NCBI GenBank assembly: GCA_038503035.1
Contig: JAVSML010024002.1
Coordinates: 1,120,587-1,184,586 of the forward strand
Direction: 5' to 3'
Source: Crocodylus rhombifer
Taxonomy: Eukaryota; Chordata; Crocodylia; Crocodylidae
DNA: 64,000 bases
Part shown: positions 12,582-24,003 of the stretch, piece by piece
How the letters are laid out: every line of letters begins with the position of its first letter
Position numbering within the stretch: the first letter of the stretch is position 1
Position numbers and translations under genes: made by a program
The notes under the pieces: generated by a model
Database searches by the model: none
Told to the model about the DNA's origin: nothing
What the model saw: only the letters and a program-made list of their open reading frames with translations

Positions 12582-12731
12582 GCCGCACCTGGGCAAAAAA
12601 ACCCACCAACACACTTACAGGCTGGAATATGACCTTCTCAGCAGCACAGCAGCAGAAAGGGATCTTGGAGTTATAGTTGACTCGAAGATGCTCATGAGGT
12701 CCCTTCCAACCCAAACATCTATGAATCTATA
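12582..12731 (+). mobile_element. CR1 fragment, internally deleted
   Basis: In one frame the DNA encodes a piece of the C-terminal half of a CR1 reverse transcriptase ORF, containing AERDLGVIVDSKM, a match to the block EEKDLGVIIDHKM in the large CR1 at 33 kb. Directly after it comes the CR1 3' tail gaggtcccttccaaccc followed by ctatgaatctatag. In the intact element these two parts lie roughly 1 kb apart, so the middle is missing. It is a dead copy, 5' truncated and internally deleted. Confidence 0.8.
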
Positions 12732-13243
12732 GAAGATAGGTTCAGCATTCAAGTGTCCGGTCCCTGTCATCATACTAAGGTAATGGTAAAATCTGACAGA
12801 ACATCCAGGAGCCTGTATGGGATGCTCATCACAAACCATTCTGCAGTTTCTGAGGGTTGAATTTCTGCCAAGGTGCTACACTCATCCTTTCCCTCTAACT
12901 TCTTTTTTATTTTTGGAGGGAGGGAGGGGGTTTCTTTGCCACAGCTGTGGCAGTGTAGTATAAAATAGCCTCAGAACTGAAAGCTGTCGAGTCGTATACA
13001 CTATCTGTACGTTGATAAACTAGAGGAAACAAATCCACCAACCTGTAATTGTGGGTGATGTTAGAAAGGCCCCATAAGCAGATAAGGATTCAATTCTTGT
13101 TCAAGTTGTGAATGTGTAGTTTTATAGGCACCTGTGGAGATGGCAACCCAACTTTGTGCCTTTGCACACTTTTTTCTAGGTTGTCACCACATTTGCTATG
13201 GATTCTCTCTCACAACTAGAATTAAAAAAAAAGTATAATAATA
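12732..13243. other. no gene seen
   Basis: Mixed-composition sequence with a short purine tract (gagggagggaggggg near 12918). Nothing else was recognised. Confidence 0.45.
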
Positions 13244-13536
13244 CTGTAAAAGTTGTGTTAACTGGCATTTTACTAAGCAGAATACTCTATTAACTGGAAT
13301 TTCCCACACGCACACCAAATATTTCTTGAGCAGGGCTGGGGGAGGGGGGGTGCAAGGGCAGCAGCTCCCCTCCGCAGGCCGCACAGGTGTTACCTGGCTG
13401 GCCAGACATGCGGCGACTACCACCTCCATCTACCACCCCACACTGCTGCCACCGCATGAAAGCCCAAATAACTGGAATTTTTATATTATCAGCACCCCTC
13501 TTACCCCACTCATGACGGATAACAATGCTTTTACTG
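13244..13536. mobile_element. pogo/Tigger-like MITE (Tc1-mariner)
   Basis: The left end is ctgtaaaagttgtgttaac; the right end read on the opposite strand is cagtaaaagcattgttatc. Both are flanked by TA, as expected for Tc1/mariner-type insertion at a TA dinucleotide. The CAGTAAAAG-type terminus is typical of pogo/Tigger-related elements. Internal words such as taactggaattt occur near both ends. It is 293 bp with no transposase, so it is a non-autonomous copy. The GC-rich middle explains the overlapping open frames on both strands. Confidence 0.7.
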
Positions 13537-14169
13537 TAATTCACTTAATATTGTTTTGCCTAAGCAAGTGGCTGGACGGTTTCTGTTCATTTCTTGTGTG
13601 ACGATTTTTTTCTTTGTATCAACCGTACCTTTTTTGACTAGATGAACTCTCCAACTTGGCCAGAAATTAGTCCATGAGGCTGTCTTAAATGTCCACTTTT
13701 GCAGAGTCTTCCCTGTGATGCCTTCAAAAAGCTCATGGAAGAAATGTCAGGGCTTCCTCAAAGCGCTATAATTAAAAGCAAAAGCATCTGTTTAGATGGG
13801 GACCATAATGGCATAGTTTTTCCTAAGATAAATAAATTAGGAAAGCCTCCTTTTAGTATATTATTGTACTAACCTTTACATGTTTTGTCCACCACAAAAG
13901 ATTATGAGGTTGAAGAATACCTTATCCAGCCTCACATACCAGCAAACTAAATCAAGCAGATTTAAAGCAAGAAAGGGAATACACTAGTTCATTATAAACA
14001 TCAGTGCACAGCTGCCCATATATGATATATTAAGGAAAAATGGCTAAGAACCAAAGCCCTCAACAATATAGTTGCTTGTGCTGATTATGCTGATTGCCTG
14101 ATAATTGCTTTGAGCATGCCCGAGCTGTCCAGCCAAAAAAACCACCCTAGGATTCCTTAGCTAGTCAGT
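13537..14169. other. unique sequence
   Basis: No gene or repeat was recognised. Confidence 0.45.
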
Positions 14170-14559
14170 TTATGTGATCAAAGCCACAACTATGGGGAAT
14201 AGCTTTAGTGATATTCCTTTTAATGCTCCCCCTTTTCCAAAATTCTTGCCAGCCTTCTCCACAGTAGGAACCCTGGAAACAAACTCCAAACACTCTCCTT
14301 CCTGACACATCCTTGATGAACAGCTGCAACTCTTTAGTAGAATGCAGCTGTCTTGAGTAGTGCCATTGAAATGCTCAACAAGGACAGAGAAAAATGGAAA
14401 TATGTGATACAGTGTACAGTTGGTGGTCTTTGTACAATAACCATATGGGTGGTTTGCAATCCATGTTGCTGAGAGACCAGCCTTCAGGCAAAAAACACAA
14501 CCAGCTTGATTACTAAGAGGCATGATCCCAAGCAAAAATGAATAGGGCCCTGGTTGCAA
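14170..14559 (-). other. 129-codon open frame, origin unknown
   Basis: This minus-strand frame is longer than most chance frames in this AT-rich neighbourhood. Its translation is cysteine-rich, with a cluster SCSCSSRMCQEGEC and potential N-glycosylation sites (NCT, NGT), a composition seen in secreted or envelope-like proteins. I do not recognise a family. There is no obvious signal peptide at its start, and splice or promoter context is not visible. It could be a remnant of an old retroelement gene or simply chance. No function is proposed. Confidence 0.2.
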
Positions 14560-17199
14560 ACACTCAATAACTTTCCATTAGTGTAACTTATGGCAGTTTG
14601 TCCACCGATTCAAGTAACAGTGTCCTGAAAGGTCAGGCAACCAGCTTCTCTAAGATACTACATCCTGAGAGCCGCTATTACAGAGCCTCATCACTAGGTA
14701 TAATTAGTAGTAGTTTACTTGCTTTGACTAAATGGCTATGCTGGGGTCAAATTGGGTGGAGCTGCAGACACGTGACTCCTACACTGAGGTAAGTTATAAG
14801 CAAAATCCACCGGTGTAAATCTTATGTGTCTACACCGTCTGTTTTCAGTGACGTTACCTTGATGTACACCAGTATAAGAGCAGAATCGAGCTTAAAAGGT
14901 CTTATAATGACCATATAGATTTAATTCAATAGAGAACTGATGACTCCTTCGGCATGAGTAGGAAAACTGAGGGCCATGATTGACGCCCAGTCTGTGACTA
15001 ACAGAATAACTAACAGAACCGGACAAAGCTATGCAGAGAAACTTGACCTCGCTTGGATGCTGGGAGCAGTACAGTTGTGTTAGCGTAGACCTGTCTGAGC
15101 TACTTAACTCTGCTAAGATGCAAGATATACTCGTCTAGATAGAAGACTGTGCTAACAGAGAAGTACTCTTAGTATCTGTGCTAGCTTGGTTAACAGCTAG
15201 CTCAGGTGTCTGTGCACAAAACTGCATTGTGCTGTGTAAACATACCTTTCAATATGATCTCCGTTTTACACAGAGATACTCTATTCTAAAAAAATGCTTG
15301 CTTTTAGTCAAGCAACGTCTCTGTATTCAACTCAGTATTTTAAAATATAATTGTGTTGGCTTCAGCCTTTACCTTGAGTTTTATGAAACCCCAAATTGGC
15401 TGGTTGCTTCCTGAGAGGCCTACAGCAATTCCTACCACCAGCATTTCAAGGAAATAAAAGACAACTGTGTGCATTAAGGATAAAGGTTATTTGTATAAAG
15501 CAGTGCCTCACAGTGTTTTATTCATGGCACAAAATCACACATCTGTATTACTGTGTGTAATCTTCTGCATCATAATGGCTTAAAAACCCAGTTATCTGAT
15601 CAAATGCTTCCTAGAAACTTCTTACTAAAGAAGGGATATGGGACTATATATATTACGGGTTTGCCCCTCAAGGTGCTGATCCCTCTGTCCCTGCCAAGTG
15701 GATAAGCAGATGGTTCATTTAAAGTACATGAACAGCCTCCTTGTTAACATGGGGATGTTACTTGCCTAGACATTCATGTGCTTAAAGCTAAAGGAGTACT
15801 TAAGTGTTTTTTTCTGGATTGGGATAGGATACAAAGCACTTTGCAGGATCGACTCTAAGATAAGGAATGTCCTTTAAGGTAATAAGCTTCATAATCACTA
15901 CAGATGTGGAATGTCTAGTTGTGCCCATAAAAGGGAAACCATCTGAATCGTGAAACAATGGATACATTTCAGTCCAAACGGTCATTGAATGTAAAGCGGG
16001 CCGTCCTTCAAAACTATTGCCCCTCTCTCAGTTCCATTGCTAAGGAGGGTCTCATGGCCCTACCTGCCTATCCCCATGACGTAGGCAAGAGATTTCAGTG
16101 AATTCTCTGCAGCCTATGTTCTCTTTGTTTTGTAGCATTTCTTCTGAAGCAATGATCTCCCTGTGGCTGGGTAATTACTTTCCATTTGTGAACTGACTGG
16201 TATGAAGTTACCTAAGCTATCCCTTTGCAGGTGAGTAGCCTGCTCAGCTGCTAAAATATGGATTTTCAAAGCAGAGTTTGAAAATCTCCCGATCTCCTCA
16301 AACAAGCCATCTCATCCAACAAGCTTGGAGCCGGGAGCCTCTCAGCTCCTCACAGTAGGACTTGAAGGAAGGGAGCTATCCTGATGCCATATGTCCATCA
16401 CCAGGTCTCCTGCTCGGAAGGAGGAATCTGAGCCAGAGGGGGAGAGCTTGAGAGACAGAGAGTCAGCAAGAAAGCAAGCAAGGAAGGTTTTATAGAGGTT
16501 TCCTCTAGACAAGTGTGAGGTTTAGTGGGCAACGTTTGGGATTTAGTAGGTTTCGTGTTTACAAGATGAACTATTTCAATTTTTAGATACATTAGATAAC
16601 ATATGTATATAGTACATTTTTTGGACTTTTTCTCTCAGTAACTGTCCTGTCACTGCTACATTTTTTAATTCTTACCTGCTCTGAGGTCAGAACACTCCTT
16701 TTGTGTAGCTAGTTGGAATATGCTGGCCCATAGGTTAATTAATAATCAATGCAATAAATTAATACAATTTCTCTCTTAGTTTCACTCATCACAAGGGCTG
16801 ATGTGTAGCAGAAGTAATCTGAGGCCACCAGGCTTCTTCCATGATTGATGCAGATCAGGCAAAAACCTATAAAAAATACGGTAATGCACAGATGTGCAGT
16901 GACATTTAAAAAATGTGCACTGACTTTTTGGGAATGTGTGTGTACAGTGCATATTAAAGAAACAGATGAATTTGCCAGTGTAGATTCTATGAACCGGAGC
17001 TTCAGCCTGGATGTCACGTAATGACTCATTACATCCTAGGTGCTGGTTCATATTCTGAGAGTTAACCTGGGGGCAACACATCACCATATTTGATGCATCT
17101 GGATTCCAAGATGAAAGCATGGCATGTGTCCTTATATATGCATGTGTCTTGGACTGCAGACAGCAAGCAATAATTTGTTCTCACTATACGTAACACCTT
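14560..17199. other. mostly unique sequence
   Basis: No gene was recognised. At 14800-14890 the words ccaccggtgtaaatc and gatgtacaccagtataag resemble an old amniote repeat whose other scattered blocks carry a ttgacttcaatgg motif. About 16430-16490 is purine-rich low-complexity sequence. Confidence 0.45.
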
Positions 17200-17330
17200 C
17201 CAGATAAGGAATCACAGTGCTCTGAGCACATCAGTGTATCCTCAGATCACTTCTAAGATTTATCTGTCTCCTAAGATATATTATTATCTCTCTTTTACAG
17301 ATGAGAAACTGAAGTATAGATAGTCTCCAG
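17200..17330. repeat. MIR/CORE-SINE-like fragment
   Basis: The words ttattatctctcttttacag and atgagaaactgaagtataga follow each other as in the conserved core of MIR-like repeats (tattatccccattttacag, then gatgaggaaactgaggc). The fragment is strongly diverged and short. A related fragment lies at 18780-18900. Confidence 0.5.
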
Positions 17331-17837
17331 CCTAAGTTTTCAAACAGTAGAGCCTTATGTGATCTCTGTCTATCTATTTTAGAGTTGTATTACATCACCC
17401 ATTGCTGTAGCACCTCCCACGTCAAATTAGTAGCAGTGGTGTTTCATTAAGAAACTAAATCCATAATTTGTTGCTGAATTATGAGACCTAATTTTCACCT
17501 GTGGTTGCTCTGCACTTCTGAGAATCAAGCCACACTTGTATCTACCTATTTCTTGATTCTATCTTATAAGCACCCACGTTTGGAAAATGCACAAGGTGCC
17601 TCATCACAAGAAATGTAGAACTAGGAATTCAATTCATACCAAATGAAACAGCTGTAGTCATTTTTATCCCAAAGTAAGGAAGCAGAAGTGTCTACTATTG
17701 TTCTAGACATTGTAAGGAATATTCAGTAGCATAACGAGGGTGGGAGAGTGGGGAAGCAACCCTGGGTGCCTATATAGAAGGGCTGCTGCAGAGCAGCAGG
17801 AACAGCCCATTGTGTGTGGAGAGCGCATGGAGTGGTA

Positions 17838-18268
17838 TAGATTCATGGAGAATTAGGGTTGGAAGGGATCTCAGGAGGTCATCTAGCCCAACCCCTGCTC
17901 AAAGCAGGGCTATCCCCAACTAGTTCATCCCAGCCAAACCTTTGTCTAGCTTGGTCTTAACAACCTCCAAGGATGGGGAGTTCACAGCCTCTCTGCATAA
18001 CCTGTTCCAGTGCTTTACTACCCTCCTAGTGAGAACGTTTTTCCTAATACTAACCTAAACTTCCCTTGCTGCAACGTGAGACCACTGTTCCTTCTTATCT
18101 TCCACCACTGAGAACAGTCTGGCTACATCCTCTTTGGACCCCACTTCAGGTAGTTGAAGTCTGCTATTAAATCCCCCCTCAGTCTTCCCTTCTCCAAACT
18201 AAATAAGCCTGGTTCCCTCCACGTCTCCTCACAAGTCATGTTCCTCAGCCCCTTAACCCCAGTCCAAC
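17838..18268 (-). mobile_element. CR1 fragment, 3' end, minus strand
   Basis: Read on the minus strand, this is a 5'-truncated CR1. The 3' tail lies at the left (gttggaagggatctcaggag, then catctagcccaacccctg). To the right, a frame encodes a degraded C-terminal ORF2 block, [20 protein letters not shown], matching GLFSLEKRRLRGDLMATYKF in the large CR1 of this window. Frame breaks occur elsewhere. It is a dead insertion, of a family different from the 33-kb copy judging by the divergent tail. Confidence 0.85.
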
Positions 18269-18274
18269 CCCTTG

Positions 18275-18615
18275 GTAGCGGTGGAGACAGTGGCAGCAGC
18301 ATCCCCAATGAGAGGGACACTGGCCCAATCGTTCTCCCCAGCCCCCATGGCTTCTCTCAGGGTTTCACTGGCTGCCTCGCCCTGGCCGGGCTGCCAGCTC
18401 AAGCCAGGGCTCTTCCAGATGCTCCCCTACCTGCTCCTGCCGGCACTGCCTGTATAGTCTATGGTCAAATAAGATTCAGTGCTGAATATCTTCGGATTTG
18501 GATTCGGTCTGAATTGAATCGGGACAGTGATTCAAATCACCGAATTGAATCACTGTCCCTCCAAATTCCCAAATCCGAGTCCGAAGCGAAAACTTTCCAC
18601 TTCACACAGGCGTCA
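18275..18615. mobile_element. palindromic GC/CG-rich repeat element
   Basis: The right half is a large inverted repeat. A perfect 15-bp arm pair, gggacagtgattcaa at 18521-18535 and its complement at 18545-18559, sits inside a weaker outer pair (18490-18507 with 18569-18586, 15 of 18 matching) made of ttcggattt-type words. The left half (18275-18453) is GC-rich and lies directly against the CR1 fragment. Frames of up to 170 codons cross the CR1 boundary and the palindrome, so they are not genes. It is probably a non-autonomous DNA element; the ends are not resolved. Confidence 0.5.
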
Positions 18616-18779
18616 TATCAGCTATATACAGCATTATTGTCTAGGATACAATGTCAATTTCCTTAAATACTTAGGAATACAAATAGAAAAAGCCAGAGGG
18701 ACAACAGTTCTAACATATAAGGATTTATTCAGTTTGTTGTCATAGTTTTTGTAGTATTAGTAATGTCAGTAGTAACCAC

Positions 18780-18900
18780 CTCAGTTTCATATAAGCACTT
18801 TGCATCTTCAGAAGTCAAAGCACTTTACAAAGATCAGTATCTTTATTCATCTTTTACAGCTGGTATCTAACTTAAGTAAGAGCATTAACGTCTCAATGAA
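18780..18900. repeat. MIR-like old SINE fragment
   Basis: The block tcaaagcactttacaaagat followed by tcttttacagctgg resembles the conserved core of MIR-type repeats. It is diverged and short. Confidence 0.4.
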
Positions 18901-19974
18901 ATTATAAAGAGTTCTACATGCCTGGAATTAAATATAACCAGATTGTATTTGCCAGGTGGCGCATGCTGTTCTTAGCATTATTCTTTAACCTTTCTGATTC
19001 TTAGATGCTGTAGCCGGAAAAAGGATAAAATCCCCATTTATGGTATCATTTGAGGCAATAATAAAAGCTTATATTTAATTCTCAGAGTAGTCTGAAATTT
19101 TAAAGGTGATACTTAAGGAACTGTATCTTAAAACCATTCTGGCTTTGACAAGTGTCATCTTAGGTATATGACAGTCATGTAAGTTTAAGTGATAATAGCC
19201 AATGATTTTACAGTTAATTACTTTGAGATATTTCATGACATTTGCAGCATAAGTATCACATGAATAAACTGTTTTGTTGAATACAGTAGTGTGATTGTAA
19301 AATATTAATACTTGTATGAAAATTTTCTGTGGGGACAAATATTTGTTGAAAATATTTTAGTGCCCAAAAGATGCAGCCATGAACCCAGACCTGAAATGTT
19401 ATGGTAGAAGCCATAAAAAAACAATCAAATTGTTGCTCCCTGTTCAAAAGAGTGTATAATCTAAATATATGAAAAAACACCCCCAACACACAGTAGGGAG
19501 GATACCTGAAGATTACAAAGAAATATTTCTTAGCATGATGGTCAATGGTATCAGATTAAGAACCTACCTTGGTTTTCTGAGTTATTTCAATGGTTCTGTT
19601 CTGTTCTATGTCACACTAAAAAAGGATAGAAAAAAATTAATTTCTGCTAAAAAACTTCTATCCCAGCTTAAGTACTAAACTGTCTTAGCTTGAATCATGT
19701 GAGTAGTCCCACTGATATCAATCCTGATTCACCATAATTATCTTGTGATACTATCACCATGTTTATCCTTTGGTGGAGAGGCATAACAAGCCATTTTTAT
19801 GCCCAGTATAGCACCAAAGACCGGGCCAGTGGTAGCAATAGCCTGAAAAGTGATAGTGATACCAGTTACATTGTGCTCCCTTCTAAAGTGGCACTCAGGG
19901 CTGGAGCCCCACTCAGGCATCTCTAGCTGTGCTACTGAATGGATGCTTGAGACTCACAGTTTGATGAGCCAGAT
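18901..19974. other. AT-rich unique sequence
   Basis: No gene or repeat was recognised; open frames are under 90 codons. Confidence 0.45.
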
Positions 19975-20640
19975 CATAGAAAATTAGAATTGGAAGGGAT
20001 CTCAGGTGGTCACATCTAGTCCAACCCCCTGCTCAAAGCAGGACCGTCCCCAACTATATCATCCCAGCCAGGGCTTTTTCAAACCAGGCCTTAAAAATCT
20101 CCAAGGATGGAGAGTCCACCACTTCTCTAGGTAACCCATTCCAGTGCTTCACAACCCTCCTAGTAAGAAAGCTTATCCTAATATCCAACCTAAACTTCCC
20201 TTGCTGGAACTTGATAGCGTTGCTCCTTGTTTTGTCGTCTGCCACCACTGAGAACAGGCCAGCTCCATCCTTTTTGGAACTCCCTAACCATTTTCATGGG
20301 CTCTCTCCAATCCTTTCTATAGTAGGGAGCCTAAAACTCGGCACAGTACTGGCCACAGATGTGGCCTCACCAGTGCAGAATAGAATAATTATTTCCTCCA
20401 GTCTGCTGGCAATGCTCCCACTAGTGCAGCCCAGTATGCTGTTAGCCTTTCTGGCAACAAGGGCACACTGCTGATTTATTGTCAACTGTAACCCCCAGGT
20501 CCTTTTCTGCAGAGCTGCTGCTTAGCCACTTGGTCCCTGGCCTGTACCAATACATGGGATTGTTCAGTCCTAAGTGCAGGACTTTGCACTTGTCCTTGTT
20601 GTAACTCATGAGATTTCTTGCATGGCTTGCATTTTTTGAG
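19975..20640 (-). mobile_element. CR1 fragment with 3' UTR-like region, minus strand
   Basis: On the minus strand the 3' tail is at the left (attggaagggatctcagg, catctagtccaacccc). A frame at 20054-20248 encodes a degraded ORF2 terminus containing KFRLDIRISFLTRRVVKHWN and LPREVV, matching FRLDIRKNFFTV and the readthrough segment of the 33-kb CR1. To the right lie further CR1-related text (aatacatgggattgttcagt, gtgcaggactttgcact). It is longer than the 17.8-kb copy but dead, with several frame breaks. The plus-strand frames over it are antisense shadows. Confidence 0.85.
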
Positions 20641-23339
20641 GGCTGCTTTTAATGGAAATCTACCTGTGAAATGAAATTGATAAGCTCGGTGATAAATAGG
20701 TAACAGCAGATTTTGATTACTGTCTTCAACATGATGTTGCTTATGATCTTAAAAAAAGAGGGACAAGAAACCCTCATCTTGTAAGAAAATGGTCATATTT
20801 TATTTAGTATGAACGGATTTTTAAATTACAAAGGAAAAAGTTCCTTGGACACTGTGTTTTGGGAAATCCATACAGATATTATGTGCAGTTGCAAATTCAT
20901 CTGGATATTTTTTATTACTCTAAACCTAAAACAGCAAGAGAAAGTACAGGGCAATAAACCTAGTTTTACATGGTAGAATGGGATATAGATATGCACAGTT
21001 TTCTGTTATTGGATTTGTCCTGTTTGCTTGAGCAAAAAGTTTAAAATATAAGCAGTCCCTTTTTCTGACCTAGGAAGAGGGGAGAATATAACAATGCAGC
21101 ATGGTAATATGCATCTAAAAATGAATAATGGTATCTGTCTTTTGACTGCCTAGGTAGAAATAGGATGGCACAATGAAAATAAATTATATGGAACATGAAC
21201 AAATAAATGTTTGATATTGACATAAACACTGTTCAGAGTAATTGTTCAAGGATAGTTTGTCTTAATGAGAAATAGCTCTTGTTGTTTTGCCAAGCTCAAT
21301 AAAAATTTAAGTTACCTGCCATATGTACTCTTGCTGAATAATAAAGAAAAGAAACTACTCAGGACACCTAACTTCTCATACGTTCATAGACTCCAACTCT
21401 ACTGTTCATCAATCAGTGTTACTTACTGTTTCAGGCTGGCTTTTTTCCTCTCACCTTATTTGCTACCAATTTTAAATGATCGTATGCACCTACCTAGTGG
21501 TACATACTAAGTGAATTTCCTCTTCCATGGCCTGCTTGTGGTCCATCTGAATCATTAACATTTGTGTGTAATCCACATAGCAGAACTGTGTTGTTTGAGC
21601 TTTACATGCAGGTAGTCGTAGCGTATCATCCTTGAACAATGAACAAAGCAATTAGCAAATAGGAAAAAATAACAAATACGAACACAGGCCAAATACTTTA
21701 ATTCTCCCTTTTAACTTGCATCCCGAAGGATTGGAATTGTTAAAAGGATCCAGTTGTGTGGGGGGGAGAAGGGAGTGGAAGATAAGGGGCATTGGAAAGG
21801 ATGCTGCACGCTACATTAATTAATTCCTTCCTGCAACAATGTCAAGAAGAGAAGAGATATAGGGAGGAAGCATTAAGGACAGCCAGAAAGGAAGTTAGCA
21901 CAAAGTCTGTTGGTCTCTTGTAGGTTCCTGGCATGGATATTCAGAAACTGTTCTGTGCTGGGAGTTACAACATTCCTTTCACACAGTATCAGCACTTTTG
22001 GAAAGAGCTGAACATCTGATGTTCATTGTTTTAAGACTGCATTTTTTTTTTTAAGTGAAGGAAATTGTTTTTCATATTTTAAGTTGTATTCTGTGTTGTT
22101 CATTTTTAGAATAAATATGAGAAATGCAATGGTCGTAGGGATTTTCTTTTCTTAATGTGCCTGGAGAATTCAGAGGATAACCATTTGTATTAGAGAGAGA
22201 CCACCTGTGTAACACAGCCCATAGCATTTCAGCCAGTTTAGACAATTATTGCTTCATACTAAGTGACCATTATAAAGCCCAGGAAAGTGTTTCTACAGGG
22301 GACATAGCTCCAGGGTAGACAAGTTGTCAGTGGTCTGTTATGTCAGTACAAAACCAGAAAAAAACAGTAGAAACTAAACATGATCGTAATCTTGGGAATT
22401 GCTTTGTCAAGGTAAGGAGCATCTATCTTTTCCTCTCTGCCTATATTTACTGAGCATTAAGCGGGACATTAAAAAACAAACTGTCATGATATAGATTTGA
22501 GGCTGTTGTGGAATTTTTGAAGTTTACCCAAAGCTGAGAAACCTACTGATAGTTCATATTCTCATTGGATAATCAGCCCTAGCAGTTTTTAAACAATTAT
22601 ACTACCCAACTAGATTTCCAGTTGTGTAACAGATGAGACGATTACCCAGAATTTCTGGTCTGTTGACTCCCATTCCTTTCACTGAACAGGAGAGCACACA
22701 TTCTGCAGACAGAACAGACTTCCAACAATGCAGCTGGTGCATTTAACAGTGGTAGGGCAATGTCATTATCATACGTGTTATAGTAGCATACCTAAGCTTC
22801 TGGACTTGAAAAATTCTCAAGTCAGAGAATTTGCTAATTCACTGACATAATCAATTGGAAGTGCCGTGGCATAAAGCCCCTGAATCAACCGAGATTGTTT
22901 CACGAAGCTCTAGGAATCCTGAATAGCTATCCTCAATCTCAGATTGTCGATGAAAACGTCATCCCTGCCCTAGACCACACAGGACTCACCAGGATTATTT
23001 CCAAATTTCAGATGACTCTCAAAGCTAAGCTGGTACATTTGGTGGTAAGGTGGCCAGAGATTTGTCTTGCTTCTTTTCAAGACCATATCCTTTATATGTA
23101 GCTGGTGTAGCTCTTGGAGTGTGCTGAGTGGAAGAAGGACACAATGTAAGGGTGTCTAAAACAGACAACATCAGATAACGTTTTCACTGCCAGAGAATGT
23201 CAGTAAGGATTATTCACTGTTAACACAGCATTTTTCACAGCTGTTTGGACAAGAGTTGCTTCCAAGTATAGCTCAGGGAGACTTAGAAATCTCCAGTGAG
23301 GAAAATAAACATCAGTGGGATTCTGAGAAGAATATACCA
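20641..23339. other. AT-rich unique sequence
   Basis: No gene was recognised. There is a short poly-T run near 22029-22042. Confidence 0.45.
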
Positions 23340-23550
23340 GGATACAAATTCCTGGAAGGGAAGGCTGCTTCAGGCTTAATACCAGGAAAAACTCCTTCCC
23401 ACTTAGGGTGTCTAGACCATGGAAAAAACTCCCTCAGGAGGTGGTGCAGTCACCTACCCTGGAGGTTTTCTTCCTGCCTAGAGCAGAGGGGCTGGAGCCG
23501 ATGATCTGCGAGGTCCCTTCCGGCCCCTAACAATCTATAAATCTATGAAT
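23340..23550 (+). mobile_element. CR1 3' terminal fragment, plus strand
   Basis: The 3' end is unmistakable: gcagaggggctggagccgat, then gaggtcccttccggcccc and aatctataaatctatgaat. Upstream, a frame corresponds to the C-terminal ORF2/3' UTR transition (acaccaggaaa-like text, then caggaggtggtgcag). It is heavily 5' truncated, about 0.2 kb, and non-functional. Confidence 0.85.
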
Positions 23551-24003
23551 ATCACTTAACTGAACCCTTCTGACCTGCCATGAGTTTTCAGTCATACCTT
23601 GATTGCTTGGCCTTTGATTACTTCCTTAGTGATCTAAGAGACTGGCAAGTAATATATGCATCTACAGTTGGTCATGCTGTGACCCTAGCAAAGATTGGCT
23701 TCAAGACATGAATGTAGTTTGAAGCATCCAAGAAAACAAATCAACACTGTGTGCTTCTAACTGAGAAATTTACAGTGATAGCTTCCCCACATAGTGCTCC
23801 CATGTCACACCACTTATTTGTGACTACCTTCACTGTTAAGAGTGAATCATTCAACCAGTCACAGTTCACAATCCAAATCCTCTTCATATCTGTGTTTGTA
23901 GTACAAGAGTGTGATTCCTTTGCCATCCTCCATGGATGTAGGTTCTGCATAACTTTTAATACTAGTAGTTGAATTAGTTGCTTAATTTGATTAAACAGAA
24001 TGA

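Noticed and set aside
18154..18666. 170-codon frame on the plus strand
   Set aside because: It runs antisense through a CR1 fragment and then through a palindromic repeat, so it cannot be one gene.
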